Assembly: GCA_964408825.1 (NCBI GenBank)
Contig: CAYPAU010000001.1
Span: forward strand, 62,001 to 126,000
Direction of reading: 5' to 3'
DNA: 64,000 nt
Source: CAYPAU01 sp964408825
Lineage (GTDB): Bacteria > Patescibacteriota > Microgenomatia > Levybacterales > UBA12049
Position numbers and translations under genes: made by a program
Shown here: piece by piece, positions 26,180 through 34,861 of the stretch
Layout of the letters: every line of letters starts with the position of its first letter
Numbering within the stretch: position 1 is the first letter of the stretch
The notes under the pieces: generated by a model
The model's input: only the letters and a program-made list of their open reading frames with translations
Databases searched by the model: none
What the model was told of the DNA's origin: nothing

Positions 26180-26220
26180 AGATTACACTATTGACATCGT
26201 GCCTGTCAAGAGGCTAATAT
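26180..26220. promoter_or_regulatory. Symmetric divergent promoter pair
   Basis: Plus strand: TTGACA 26191-26196, 18 bp, TAATAT 26215-26220. Minus strand: TTGACA (26209-26204), 18 bp, TAATCT (26185-26180). The two -35 boxes form the palindrome TTGACATCGTGCCTGTCAA, so each promoter's -35 lies in the other's spacer. The plus start site would fall near 26227, which excludes the TTG at 26224 as start of the DUF4446 gene. Confidence 0.8.
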
Positions 26221-26232
26221 AGATTGATACAC

Positions 26233-26697
26233 ATGTTATCGAATTTACCCCTTCTTCTGGCCGGCTTTCTGTTTATCTGGGTATTTATCCTTACGTTCTT
26301 TTTTTGGCAAATGTATGCTCATTACAATAGATTAGTAAAAGGAGCAAATAACAAGAGTCTTAAATCGATTCTTGAAGAAATTATTGAAAGAATGGATGAA
26401 TATAAAAAGAATATTAAGGCCCTCGAGGATTATTGTGACAATTTAAATAAGGAAGAGCTTCTTCACATAAAAAAAATAGGACTTCATAGATTCAATCCTT
26501 TTAAAGATACTGGAGGAGATCAAAGTTTTACACTTTCTCTCGTTGACTCAAGCGATACCGGAGTGGTAATTTCGGCCCTGTATTCACGTTCGGGAACCCG
26601 CTGGTACGCAAAAAAGATAGTAAACGGTAAGGGGGTAGAAATAGAACTTTCAGAAGAAGAGAAAAAGGCTCTTAAGTTAGGGAATAAAGAAAATTAA
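26233..26697 (+). CDS. DUF4446 family membrane protein
   Basis: 154 residues from ATG 26233 (MLSNLPLLLAGFLFIW). N-terminal membrane helix (residues ~5-27), coiled helix, then the conserved DUF4446 domain (KIGLHRFNPFKDTGGDQSF, GVVISALYSRSGTRWYAK). The function of the family is unknown. The ATG lies 12 nt after the -10 box. The next gene (DUF3048) begins 1 bp after its stop. Confidence 0.88.
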   Translation: MLSNLPLLLAGFLFIWVFILTFFFWQMYAHYNRLVKGANNKSLKSILEEIIERMDEYKKNIKALEDYCDNLNKEELLHIKKIGLHRFNPFKDTGGDQSFTLSLVDSSDTGVVISALYSRSGTRWYAKKIVNGKGVEIELSEEEKKALKLGNKEN

Positions 26698-26698
26698 T

Positions 26699-27877
26699 AT
26701 GAATAGAAGGAATTTATTAACACTAGGTCTTATTATTTTGATTTATGTTCTCTCGGCAGGAGTTTCCTACAAGATTTTATCAAGCGTCAATGTTCCGGAC
26801 TTTTCAAAACCGGTATCACCTCCAAAACCCGGGGAGGGTGGACGTCTTGTTTTTGATCCAAATCTTCCAAGAACTCAAGAGTGCCCCTTAAATGGTGCAA
26901 AGTATTCAAAACAACAAGAGCAGTGGTTTAGAAAACATAGACCCCTCGGAGTTATGATCGAAAATCATCAAGAAGCAAGACCACAATCAGGCCTTTCTTT
27001 TGCAGATGTAATATACGAAGCAGTTGCCGAGGGCGGGATAACGCGATTTTTGGCAGTTTACCTTTGTCAAGACCCGGGTACAATAGGGCCTGTAAGGTCT
27101 GCAAGGACCTATTTTATAGATTTTCTGTCTGAGTATGGAGAATACCCGTTATATGCGCATGTGGGAGGAGCTAATCAACAGGGACAGGCAGATGCAATAT
27201 CTCAACTCTCAACCTATAAATGGGCCGCATATAATGATCTAAATCAGTTTTCAATAGGTTTCCTTGTATTTTGGAGAGATTACGAAAGACTGGGACGCAC
27301 CGTAGCAACAGAGCACACCATGTATTCTTCCGCAGAGAAACTGTGGGAGTACGCTTCGGAGGAAAGAAAACTTACAAATGAGGATGAAGATGGGAATTCT
27401 TGGGACGAGAATTTTACTCCCTATACTTTTAAAGAAGATGAGGATGTTTCAAAAAGAGGAAAATCCCAAGCAATACATCTTCAGTTTTGGGATTCACAGC
27501 CCGACTATTTTGTTGACTGGAAGTATGATCCAACAACAAATCTATATAGAAGAAATAACGGGAAAAATGGGGACCAGCCGCAATTGGATAAGAATACCAA
27601 TAAACAGTTGACTTCGAAGAATATTGTAGTATTATACATGCAGGAAAGAAATGCAAATGATGGTTACGAAAATAATATCCATTTGCTGTACAGGACTAGG
27701 GGAAGCGGTAAGGCTCAGATATTCATGGATGGAAAGGAAATAAAAGGAACATGGAGGAAAGACAACAGAGCATCAAAAATTAAACTTTTTGATAGCAGTG
27801 GTTCTGAAGTTGAGTTTAACAGAGGTACTTTATGGTTTGAAATTCTGCCCACAGATGGAGTAGTAACTGTAAAATAA
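26699..27877 (+). CDS. DUF3048 (YerB-like) lipoprotein-type protein
   Basis: 392 residues with an N-terminal membrane or signal helix and the two DUF3048 halves (RPLGVMIENHQEARPQSGLS, DVIYEAVAEGGITRF, GPVRSARTYFIDFLSEYG; later SKIKLFDSSGSEVEFNRGT). No lipobox Cys is obvious, so it is probably anchored by the helix. The role is unknown; family members are extracellular. It is likely co-transcribed with the DUF4446 gene. Confidence 0.87.
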   Translation: MNRRNLLTLGLIILIYVLSAGVSYKILSSVNVPDFSKPVSPPKPGEGGRLVFDPNLPRTQECPLNGAKYSKQQEQWFRKHRPLGVMIENHQEARPQSGLSFADVIYEAVAEGGITRFLAVYLCQDPGTIGPVRSARTYFIDFLSEYGEYPLYAHVGGANQQGQADAISQLSTYKWAAYNDLNQFSIGFLVFWRDYERLGRTVATEHTMYSSAEKLWEYASEERKLTNEDEDGNSWDENFTPYTFKEDEDVSKRGKSQAIHLQFWDSQPDYFVDWKYDPTTNLYRRNNGKNGDQPQLDKNTNKQLTSKNIVVLYMQERNANDGYENNIHLLYRTRGSGKAQIFMDGKEIKGTWRKDNRASKIKLFDSSGSEVEFNRGTLWFEILPTDGVVTVK

Positions 27878-27896
27878 TTCTATCCAAGGGCGGCCT

Positions 27897-28472
27897 ATGT
27901 TGTCAGATCTTATTACATCAAAATCTAGAATAAAACTTCTGAATGTATTCTTTTCTAGTCCTTCCGACATGTTTCATGTAAGAGAGCTTGTCAGAAGAAC
28001 GGGGGATGAGATAAATGCCGTAAGACGTGAACTCCTTTTCCTAGAAAAAAAAGGTATTCTCTCCAAAGAACCAAGGGCAAATAGAGTATATTATTTCCTC
28101 TCTAAAAATTACCCATTTTATTTTGATCTTCTTAGACTGGGGATTAAAACGGTCGGGCTTGGTGAAGGAATTATGGAAAATAGAGCAAAATTGGGAAAAA
28201 TAAGATACGCCATGTTTTCAGGAAAGTTTGCGCGAAGAATGAAACTTGATCCCGACGAGATTAATCTTCTCATAGTAGGCACTATTGTTCTTCCTGAGTT
28301 GACCCTTCTTGTAAGGGCAGAGGAAAAAAGACTGAATGCTGAAATAAACTATACGGTAATGTCTGAGGAAGAGTTTGATTTCAGAAAAAAAAGAAGGGAT
28401 CCATTTATAACTTCTATCCTTTCAGGATCCCGGGTTATGTTAATAGGTGATGAGGAAACGATGCTCCAATGA
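27897..28472 (+). CDS. Winged-helix DNA-binding protein
   Basis: 191 residues. The first ~75 residues form a winged-helix domain (SKSRIKLLNVFFSSPSDMF, VRELVRRTGDEINAVRREL, LEKKGILSKEPRANRVYYF). The remainder is alpha/beta and resembles a degenerate nucleotidyltransferase-like domain (INLLIVGTIVLPELTLLVR). Possibly a transcription regulator of the minimal-nucleotidyltransferase type. Its stop overlaps the secD start (ATGA). Confidence 0.75.
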   Translation: MLSDLITSKSRIKLLNVFFSSPSDMFHVRELVRRTGDEINAVRRELLFLEKKGILSKEPRANRVYYFLSKNYPFYFDLLRLGIKTVGLGEGIMENRAKLGKIRYAMFSGKFARRMKLDPDEINLLIVGTIVLPELTLLVRAEEKRLNAEINYTVMSEEEFDFRKKRRDPFITSILSGSRVMLIGDEETMLQ

Positions 28473-29824
28473 AAAAATCTCCGCGGCTTACCTTTTGGTT
28501 AATTATTCTGATAATGCTCGCATCTCTTTTTATAAACCTTCCAAAGCTAGATAATGTAAGTGTCGGTCCCCTCAGAAATGTAAGTTTTGACCCGTCGAAA
28601 ATTCTAAAACCTTTAAGACTTTCTCGCGAGTTTGCATTCAGAAGGGGCTTGGATCTTGAAGGGGGGACATCAATTACCTTCAGGGCGGATGTGAGAGATA
28701 TTCCGGCAAGTCAACGAAGCGATGCCCTAAATTCTGCAAAAACCGTTATTGAAAAAAGAATAAATTTGTTTGGAGTGTCAGAGCCCATAATTCAGACGGC
28801 TGCGGTAAACCAAGATTCAAGGATAATCGTGGAACTACCGGGAGTTACCGATATTGAACAGGCAATAAATTTGATAGGCGCTACAGCCCAATTGACCTTT
28901 TGGGAACAGGGAGCAACTCAATCGGCAAAACAAGCGTCCCCTTCGGCATACCCATTGGGCATAACCCAAATCTTAGGAGAAAATGCTGTTAAAACCCCTC
29001 TTTCCGGTAGTGATCTTGAAAGAGCAGATGTTACATTTGACCAAACAACGGGAGCTCCTCAGGTTCAATTGCGTTTCTCTCCGGAAGGAACAAAAAAGTT
29101 TGCAGATATAACCAAAAGAAACGTAAATAAAATAGTGGCAATAGTCTTGGATAATCAAGTTATTGAGGCACCCGTTGTGAATCAACCGATCCTATCGGGA
29201 GACGCTGTAATTACCGGCAAATTTACGGTTGAGAATGCGAAACTTCTCTCAACTCAGCTAAATGCAGGTGCTCTTCCCGTTCCACTTTCTGTTTTGGAAC
29301 AGCGAGTGATTGGTCCGACACTCGGGGCTGTCTCTCTTGCAAAAAGTCTTTTTGCAGGGATAATCGGATTTTTAATAATAGTTGTTTTTATGAGTATTAT
29401 TTACAAAAAGTTCGGAGTTATTGCAAGCTGTGCCCTTGTAATCTATGTGCTTATTAATCTTGCGATCTTTAAAATCAGTAATATTACGCCGTACGGAATT
29501 ACCCTTACTCTTTCTGGAATTGCAGGATTTATCCTCTCCGTCGGAATGGCGGTTGATGCAAACATATTGATTTTCGAGAGGATAAAAGAAGAACTAAGAG
29601 GAGGGAGAAGACAGGAGATAGCAATTGAGGTCGGTTTTGCAAGAGCTTGGTCCTCTATCAGGGATTCCAATATATCTACCCTAATAACGAGTGCTATTTT
29701 ATATCAATTCGGTACGGGTGTCGTAAAAGGTTTTGCATTGATTTTGGCAATTGGAGTCCTGGTATCTATGTTCTCGGCGATAATAGTAACTCGTACATTT
29801 TTAAGATTTGTATATGAAAAATAA
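28469..29824 (+). CDS. secD: Protein translocase subunit SecD
   Basis: 451 residues. SecDF uses the proton gradient to pull proteins out of SecYEG. N-terminal helix, then RRGLDLEGGTSITFRADV, the P1 domain region with IVELPGVTDIEQAINLIGAT, and a six-helix C-terminal RND-like domain (AGFILSVGMAVDANILIFER, ISTLITSAILYQFGTG). The conserved Asp of the D-A-N motif is present. It overlaps secF by 11 bp. Confidence 0.96.
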   Translation: MKKSPRLTFWLIILIMLASLFINLPKLDNVSVGPLRNVSFDPSKILKPLRLSREFAFRRGLDLEGGTSITFRADVRDIPASQRSDALNSAKTVIEKRINLFGVSEPIIQTAAVNQDSRIIVELPGVTDIEQAINLIGATAQLTFWEQGATQSAKQASPSAYPLGITQILGENAVKTPLSGSDLERADVTFDQTTGAPQVQLRFSPEGTKKFADITKRNVNKIVAIVLDNQVIEAPVVNQPILSGDAVITGKFTVENAKLLSTQLNAGALPVPLSVLEQRVIGPTLGAVSLAKSLFAGIIGFLIIVVFMSIIYKKFGVIASCALVIYVLINLAIFKISNITPYGITLTLSGIAGFILSVGMAVDANILIFERIKEELRGGRRQEIAIEVGFARAWSSIRDSNISTLITSAILYQFGTGVVKGFALILAIGVLVSMFSAIIVTRTFLRFVYEK

Positions 29825-30737
29825 AATTATAAACCTTGATGTTATAGGAAGAAGAAATATTTATTTTGCCATATCTCTTGCTATTTTAATTCCGGGGCTT
29901 GTAGCGCTCTTTTTGTTTGGGCTTAATCTTTCTATTGATTTTACGGGAGGTTCAAGACTTTTGGTTGAGTTTAAAGATAAAGCCGAGGATAAGAGTATTC
30001 ATAAGGTAAGGACAATTTTGGAGGCTAAGGGTATTAAAGTCTATACTTTGGAGAAATCCGGCAAGTCGATTTTGGTGCGGACAAGACCAATGGATCAGAA
30101 AGAAAATACAGAATTTCAAAACGAGCTTAAAAAACAGATAAAAGATGCCAATCAGACAGGCTTTGAGACGATTGGTCCAACGATCGGAAAAGAAACAACA
30201 ATAAACGCCATAAAAGCCGTAATAGCGGCATCAATACTTATAGTTTTGTATATAGCATGGTCTTTTAGGAAGGTTCCCAAACCTGCGAGCGGTTTAAGAT
30301 TTGGCGTAAGCGCAATAATTGCTCTTATTCATGATGTTTTAGTGGTTGTGGGAATTTTTGCAATTTTGGGAAAAGTGTTCGGTGTTGAAATAGATTCGCT
30401 TTTTGTAACAGCCCTTCTTACTGTTATTGGATTTTCTGTTCACGATACGGTTGTGGTTTTTGACAGGATAAGAGAAAATTTAAGGCGAGAAAGTGTATCT
30501 TTCCCGCAAATCGTAAATGATTCAATACTTCAGACACTCGATAGGTCTTTAAATACTTCGCTTACTGTTATCCTAGTTCTTATGGCGCTTCTAATTTTCG
30601 GAGGAGAGACAATTAGATGGTTTGTGGTTGCGCTTCTTATCGGAATAATCTCAGGAACCTATTCTTCAATCTTCAACGCCTCCCCGATTCTCGTCGTCTG
30701 GCAGGAATGGGTTGATAAAAGAAAAAAGAAAAGCTAA
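29814..30737 (+). CDS. secF: Protein translocase subunit SecF
   Basis: 307 residues from ATG 29814 (MKNKIINLDVIGRRNIYF). SIDFTGGSRLLVEFKD is the SecF signature. IGFSVHDTVVVFDRIRENLR and LDRSLNTSLTVILVLMALLI complete the C-terminal helices. Separate secD and secF, not fused. The two overlap, so they are made together. Confidence 0.95.
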   Translation: MKNKIINLDVIGRRNIYFAISLAILIPGLVALFLFGLNLSIDFTGGSRLLVEFKDKAEDKSIHKVRTILEAKGIKVYTLEKSGKSILVRTRPMDQKENTEFQNELKKQIKDANQTGFETIGPTIGKETTINAIKAVIAASILIVLYIAWSFRKVPKPASGLRFGVSAIIALIHDVLVVVGIFAILGKVFGVEIDSLFVTALLTVIGFSVHDTVVVFDRIRENLRRESVSFPQIVNDSILQTLDRSLNTSLTVILVLMALLIFGGETIRWFVVALLIGIISGTYSSIFNASPILVVWQEWVDKRKKKS

Positions 30738-30746
30738 GATATAAAT

Positions 30747-31265
30747 ATGGAAGCTCCTGTTAAATCCGAACAAAAAAGAAGAATATCAATTCCGCTTCAT
30801 GAAGTCGACCCTGGTGAAATAGCAAGATCATTAAAAGACTGGGAATTTTACGGAGGAGGGTCACACCCTAATAGAGACTGGAATTTTAAGCTAAACCAAA
30901 TGACTGAAATCCTCCAATTGCGAATACAAGAAAAATTTGATCCAAGAGATGAGGAAAAATGGTCATTCTTTTTACTAGATTTCAAAAGTAGAGATCGAAA
31001 GAAAGCTTATATATTAGAGGATTTTACGGGATTAGTTGTTGAGAAAGTAAGTCTATTTGAAGACGAAGTAACATTTACACGCGGGAATAACATGGATAAG
31101 GACTATACCAGTGTTAGAGTTTGAAATGACGGCGAACTCGTAATTGTAATAGATGGAATAAATTTAGGGCATGCCCTTCTTAGCAGGAACCCCAGAGAAC
31201 CAGAACCATATTGGAAAAAAAGAAAGAGAGAAGAAGCAGAAGAATTAAGAAGACGGCAAGACTAA
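30747..31265 (+). pseudogene. Hypothetical protein interrupted by in-frame TGA
   Basis: 125 codons (MEAPVKSEQKRRISIPLHEV) end at TGA 31122-31124 after TSVRV. The same frame then runs open to TAA 31263-31265, giving NDGELVIVIDGINLGHALLS and a basic-acidic tail EEAEELRRRQD. The junction reads as a continuous beta strand, so the TGA probably replaces a sense codon such as TGG, CGA or GGA. It could also be an assembly error or read-through. No family recognised. The 3' end overlaps convergent yqeY. Confidence 0.7.
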
Positions 31266-31736
31266 AGAGTCTTTAACTATTTTACTTACCAAATTTCCAT
31301 CGGCGCGGCCTTTTAGTTTTGGCATTAAAGCACCCATGACTCTTCCCATATCTTGTATTGTACTTGCTCCCGTCTCTGAAATTGTTTCTTCGATAAGTTT
31401 TTTTATTTCATCTTCGCTCATTTGCTCGGGTAAATATTTTTGGAGAATTTCAAGTTCCTTTGTTTCCTTATCCACCAGTTCCTGTCGTCCTGCCTTTCTG
31501 AATTCCTCAATTGAATCCTGCCTCTGTTTTGCCTCTTTCTCTATTACAGATAAAACATCTTTCTCATCCGCCTCATAACCTGCACCGCCCGCCTTGACTT
31601 GCGTACGGCGAGGCAGGCCTTTTTGAATCTCATAATAATTTATTGCTGATAAAAGAAGACGAAGAACAGAAGTTTTTAGCTCATCCCTTGCCAGCATCGA
31701 TTGTTTGAGTTCTTCTTGTAAGTTTTTCTTTGTCAT
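31245..31736 (-). CDS. yqeY: GatB/YqeY domain protein
   Basis: 163 residues: YqeY family, related to the tRNA-binding tail of GatB (MTKKNLQEELKQSMLARDEL, RQDSIEEFRKAGRQELVDKE, YLPEQMSEDEI, DMGRVMGALMPKLKGRADG). After YYEIQK a ~16-residue segment, GLPRRTQVKAGGAGYE, is encoded by a GC-rich hairpin block and replaces the usual short loop. It may contribute to tRNA-dependent amidation, but its real function is not settled. Confidence 0.92.
   Translation of the reverse strand: MTKKNLQEELKQSMLARDELKTSVLRLLLSAINYYEIQKGLPRRTQVKAGGAGYEADEKDVLSVIEKEAKQRQDSIEEFRKAGRQELVDKETKELEILQKYLPEQMSEDEIKKLIEETISETGASTIQDMGRVMGALMPKLKGRADGNLVSKIVKDSLVLPSS
31579..31619 (-). repeat. GC-rich palindromic insert in yqeY
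   Basis: On the coding strand GCCTGCCTCGCCGTACGC, then GGCGGGCGGTGCAGG. The two ends are imperfect inverted repeats. The word GCCTGCC also opens the insert in lon. Confidence 0.6.
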
Positions 31737-31737
31737 A

Positions 31738-32526
31738 CTAAGACAGATTTCCCATTCCCAGTTGTTTACTTTTGTTAAACATATAAATAAAGAACGACGT
31801 TGATATTATAAGATAAATTATATTCAATGCAAAGCTTAAAACAATCATGTTAGCCTGAATTTCTCCTTTGAAGAGAAAGCTTCTCATTTGTTCAAAGATG
31901 TAGCTTGAAGGGACAACTTTGGCAATCTCTTGCGCCCAAGATGGTAAGACGTCAACAGGATAAAATGCTGCCGAAAAAGGCGATAAAACCGCAGCTCCGG
32001 CCCACGCCAATGTTTGAATTCTGGTTCCAAATCTTATAATAAAACCGGCAATAAGAAAGCCGAATGCCCAACCGGTCATAAGAAGACTTAGGCAAAAAAC
32101 AATCAGGTAGAATCCAAAATCAAATATGTTATATCCGTAAAGGAAATACGATAAGGTTGCAGAAAAAGAAACACTGATAATTGTTTTTATGAATCCGAAA
32201 ATTAAGAAAGAAATTATCCATTCCTGAACCTTCAGGGGGGACACAAACAAATTTACAAGATTTCTGTCCCAAAACTCTGCGAGAATATTTAGATTTATTT
32301 CATACTGAGCCCTCCAGATAACTATCCAAAAAACAAGTCCTGTAAGAATAATCGGGACCGACTGAATTGAGTTAGAACTTCTTTTGGCAAAATATAATCC
32401 AACCAGCCCCCAGATGAATAAATCTAAAGCAGGCCAATAAAACAGATCTGTTAGTCTGTCGTAGTTATGTGTTAGATTAAGCCAGTACCTGTAGATTATG
32501 GCCTTGATACGGTTAAGATTTATCAT
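31738..32526 (-). CDS. ABC-2 type exporter permease
   Basis: 262 residues, six membrane helices, ABC-2 type. The N-terminus is MINLNRIKAIIYRYWLNL. A FSAAFYPVDVLPSWAQEIAK segment before the last loop is typical of drug or polysaccharide export permeases. It overlaps its ATPase gene by 14 bp. The substrate is unknown. Confidence 0.87.
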   Translation of the reverse strand: MINLNRIKAIIYRYWLNLTHNYDRLTDLFYWPALDLFIWGLVGLYFAKRSSNSIQSVPIILTGLVFWIVIWRAQYEINLNILAEFWDRNLVNLFVSPLKVQEWIISFLIFGFIKTIISVSFSATLSYFLYGYNIFDFGFYLIVFCLSLLMTGWAFGFLIAGFIIRFGTRIQTLAWAGAAVLSPFSAAFYPVDVLPSWAQEIAKVVPSSYIFEQMRSFLFKGEIQANMIVLSFALNIIYLIISTSFFIYMFNKSKQLGMGNLS

Positions 32527-33427
32527 CGTGCACTACCTCCAAAAAGAAATCTTCAAGGCTCGGTTTATCTATGCTAATTTCCTCATATTGGATCTTATGT
32601 TCTGACAGTTTATTGAGCAAATCAACAATATTCTTTTCTTTTAAAATGATTCTGAAGCGGAACTTTTTTTCTATAAACTTATAATTAGTAGATTTTAATA
32701 AACTAACCGCCTTACCATAGTCATCTTTAATGAGTAGTTCAACAGTGCTCTCCTTAATTGATCTTGCAAGATTTTCAGGGGTATCCTCTGCGATAATTTT
32801 TCCATGATTTATAACGATTATTCTATCGCACATTTCCTCAACCTCGCTCATATTGTGGGAAGTTAATAAAATACTTACGTCATATTCCTCTCTTTCCTTC
32901 TTAAGAAACTCCCTTATTCTTACAGATATCTCAGGATCTAAGCTTGCTGTAGGCTCATCTAAAAGAATAATTCTTGGATAGTTTAAGAATGACTTTGCAA
33001 GTAGAAGCCGTGTTGATTCCCCTGCCGAAAGCATATAATACTTTCTGCCCGATAAAAAATTAAGGTCAAATGCTTTAAGTAATTTGTCAATTCGCTTTAT
33101 GTCCTTGATTTCATAAAGACCTGCAAAAACTTTCATAATCTCAAATACGGTAAATTGCCATGGAAAACTAATATAAGTAGACGAAAAATTTATTTGTTTT
33201 AAAATTTCCTCCCTGTTCTTGCTTAAAGATTTTCCAAAATAATTTATATTTCCGCTTGTTGGCTCCATGATACCTAAAAGCATCTGCATAGTTGTTGTTT
33301 TACCTGCGCCGTTGGGTCCTAAAAATCCCAGTATTTCACCTTCATTTAAAGAAAATGAAATATTATCGACTGCAATAAACTCACCAAATTTTTTGGTAAG
33401 ATTTTTAACCTCTAGGATTTTATTCAT
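32513..33427 (-). CDS. ABC transporter ATP-binding protein
   Basis: 304 residues from ATG 33427 (MNKILEVKNLTKKFGEFIAV). Walker A GPNGAGKTTTMQ, signature LSAGESTRLLLA (an LSAGE variant of LSGGQ), Walker B IILLDEPTASLD. The C-terminal ~90 residues are an accessory domain like those of ABC-2 exporters. A TACAAT -10 (33440-33435, minus) with TTGCCC 17 bp upstream leaves 7 nt before the ATG, which supports this start and a leaderless mRNA. Confidence 0.9.
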   Translation of the reverse strand: MNKILEVKNLTKKFGEFIAVDNISFSLNEGEILGFLGPNGAGKTTTMQMLLGIMEPTSGNINYFGKSLSKNREEILKQINFSSTYISFPWQFTVFEIMKVFAGLYEIKDIKRIDKLLKAFDLNFLSGRKYYMLSAGESTRLLLAKSFLNYPRIILLDEPTASLDPEISVRIREFLKKEREEYDVSILLTSHNMSEVEEMCDRIIVINHGKIIAEDTPENLARSIKESTVELLIKDDYGKAVSLLKSTNYKFIEKKFRFRIILKEKNIVDLLNKLSEHKIQYEEISIDKPSLEDFFLEVVHDDKS

Positions 33428-33469
33428 AAGAATTATTGTACAGCTTTGGGGATTTAAGGGCAATTGCGG

Positions 33470-34831
33470 TTATTTTACTTCTTTTATTCTTTTTTCTAAA
33501 TATTCTTTTGTGTTTCTTGATAAATCTTCGTCAACTTCTTCGAAAAGTTTTTGAAGAATTTCACCGACCTTTGGTCCGGGTTTAATACCTAATATTTTCA
33601 TTACGTCATTCCCGTCAATTGCGAGATCATTTATAGAAAACGGGGCAGGCTTAAGCTGGTCTTCGACCCTCTTTTTAAACAGTTTAAGTCTCCAACTTTC
33701 GGCAGTCTGCGTTCCTCCTCCGAGTCTGTCTCCAATTCTAAGATCCATCATGTCTTTTACATTCTCAACCCCGACTCTTCGTATAAATCTTCTGACAGCA
33801 GCATCTGTAATCTTTTCATCCACGGTAAACATGTGCCATCTTATAAGATTGACAATTTTTTCCCTGTCTTTTTTTGAGAATTTTAATCTTTCACAGATTT
33901 CCTTTGCAATTTTTGAGCCTTTCATTTCATGATTGTGAAATATGACAAGCCCCTCTTCATCGAAGGACACAACATACGGTTTTCCAACATCATGAATAAG
34001 AGTTGCAAATCTTACAATTGGATCTTTTGACGGGCAATATTTCAAAGACAAAACATTATGAGTAAAGACATCAGTCGTATGGTGTCTGCCCGGTCTTGCC
34101 TGGGAAACTCCGACCCCTTTTATAAGTTCCGGAATAATTTGTTCTAAGAGCCCTGAATTTTTAAGAAGCATAATGCCTTCGTAGGGATAAGAACTTTTAA
34201 GAATTCTTAAAAGTTCGTCGTGAATTCTTTCCTTGGAGATATCATTGATAAGACTTGCATCGCTTACAATTTCCCTCCATGTTTTCTCATCTATCGTAAA
34301 AGATAATTCTGTCGCAATTCTTATTGCCCTCATCAGTCTTAGTGCATCCTCTTTGAATCTTTTTTTTGGATCTCCTACGGCCCGTACGATTTTATTTTCT
34401 AAATCTTTCTTTCCCAAAAAAGGATCAATAATCTCAGTTTTGAGTCTTAAGTTTTGAGTTATGAGCTTAAGCGCTATGGCGTTTATGGTGAAATCCCTCC
34501 TCGAAAGATCTTCTTCGATTGTTTTTCCCCATTCTATTTTTTTTTTTTTTCTTCTGTCTATGTATCCGTGCTCGGTTCTAAAGGTTGTAACCTCAATGAC
34601 TTGGTTTTTTCGGTACGGAATACCCACTGTGCCAAACGTGTTGTTGTAGAAAGCACTTGGAAAAAGTTTTAGTAAATCCTTCGGAGTTGCACTTGTTGTA
34701 AAATCCCAATCCTTAACAGGTTTTTTAAGAATTATATTCCTTACACACCCTCCTACAAGGAAGACACTAAAACCACCATTTTCGATTTTTTTATAAATTT
34801 TGATGATTTCATCTGGAATAGGAAGCTCCAT
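33470..34831 (-). CDS. cca: CCA tRNA nucleotidyltransferase with HD domain
   Basis: 453 residues, class II CCA-adding or poly(A) polymerase family. VGGCVRNIILKKPVKDWDFT (with the catalytic D-x-D as DWD), GTVGIPYRKNQVIEVTTFR, RRDFTINAIALKL, RIHDELLRILK, and the HD domain TLIHDVGKP with HNHEMKGSKIA. The tRNA genes seen here lack encoded CCA, so a CCA enzyme is needed. A short segment after NAIALK (LITQNLRLKTEII) is encoded by an AT-rich direct repeat. It is divergent from recJ over a TGGTATACT box. Confidence 0.92.
   Translation of the reverse strand: MELPIPDEIIKIYKKIENGGFSVFLVGGCVRNIILKKPVKDWDFTTSATPKDLLKLFPSAFYNNTFGTVGIPYRKNQVIEVTTFRTEHGYIDRRKKKKIEWGKTIEEDLSRRDFTINAIALKLITQNLRLKTEIIDPFLGKKDLENKIVRAVGDPKKRFKEDALRLMRAIRIATELSFTIDEKTWREIVSDASLINDISKERIHDELLRILKSSYPYEGIMLLKNSGLLEQIIPELIKGVGVSQARPGRHHTTDVFTHNVLSLKYCPSKDPIVRFATLIHDVGKPYVVSFDEEGLVIFHNHEMKGSKIAKEICERLKFSKKDREKIVNLIRWHMFTVDEKITDAAVRRFIRRVGVENVKDMMDLRIGDRLGGGTQTAESWRLKLFKKRVEDQLKPAPFSINDLAIDGNDVMKILGIKPGPKVGEILQKLFEEVDEDLSRNTKEYLEKRIKEVK
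34435..34470 (-). repeat. AT-rich repeat insert in cca
   Basis: On the coding strand, ACTCAAAACTTAAGACTCAA and AACTGAG: near-tandem (A)CTCAAAACT units, read in frame as TQNLRLKTE. Similar AAAAGT/CAAAAGT units occur twice in recJ. Confidence 0.6.
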
Positions 34832-34861
34832 ATTTGCTATAGTATACCAAGATTTTGTTGT

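Noticed and set aside
20463..31265. Alternative genetic code (stop reassignment) to explain the three in-frame stops
   Set aside because: The stops are two TAA and one TGA, both codons end many intact genes here (for example ftsE, rmlB and uxs-like end in TGA), and RF2 is encoded.
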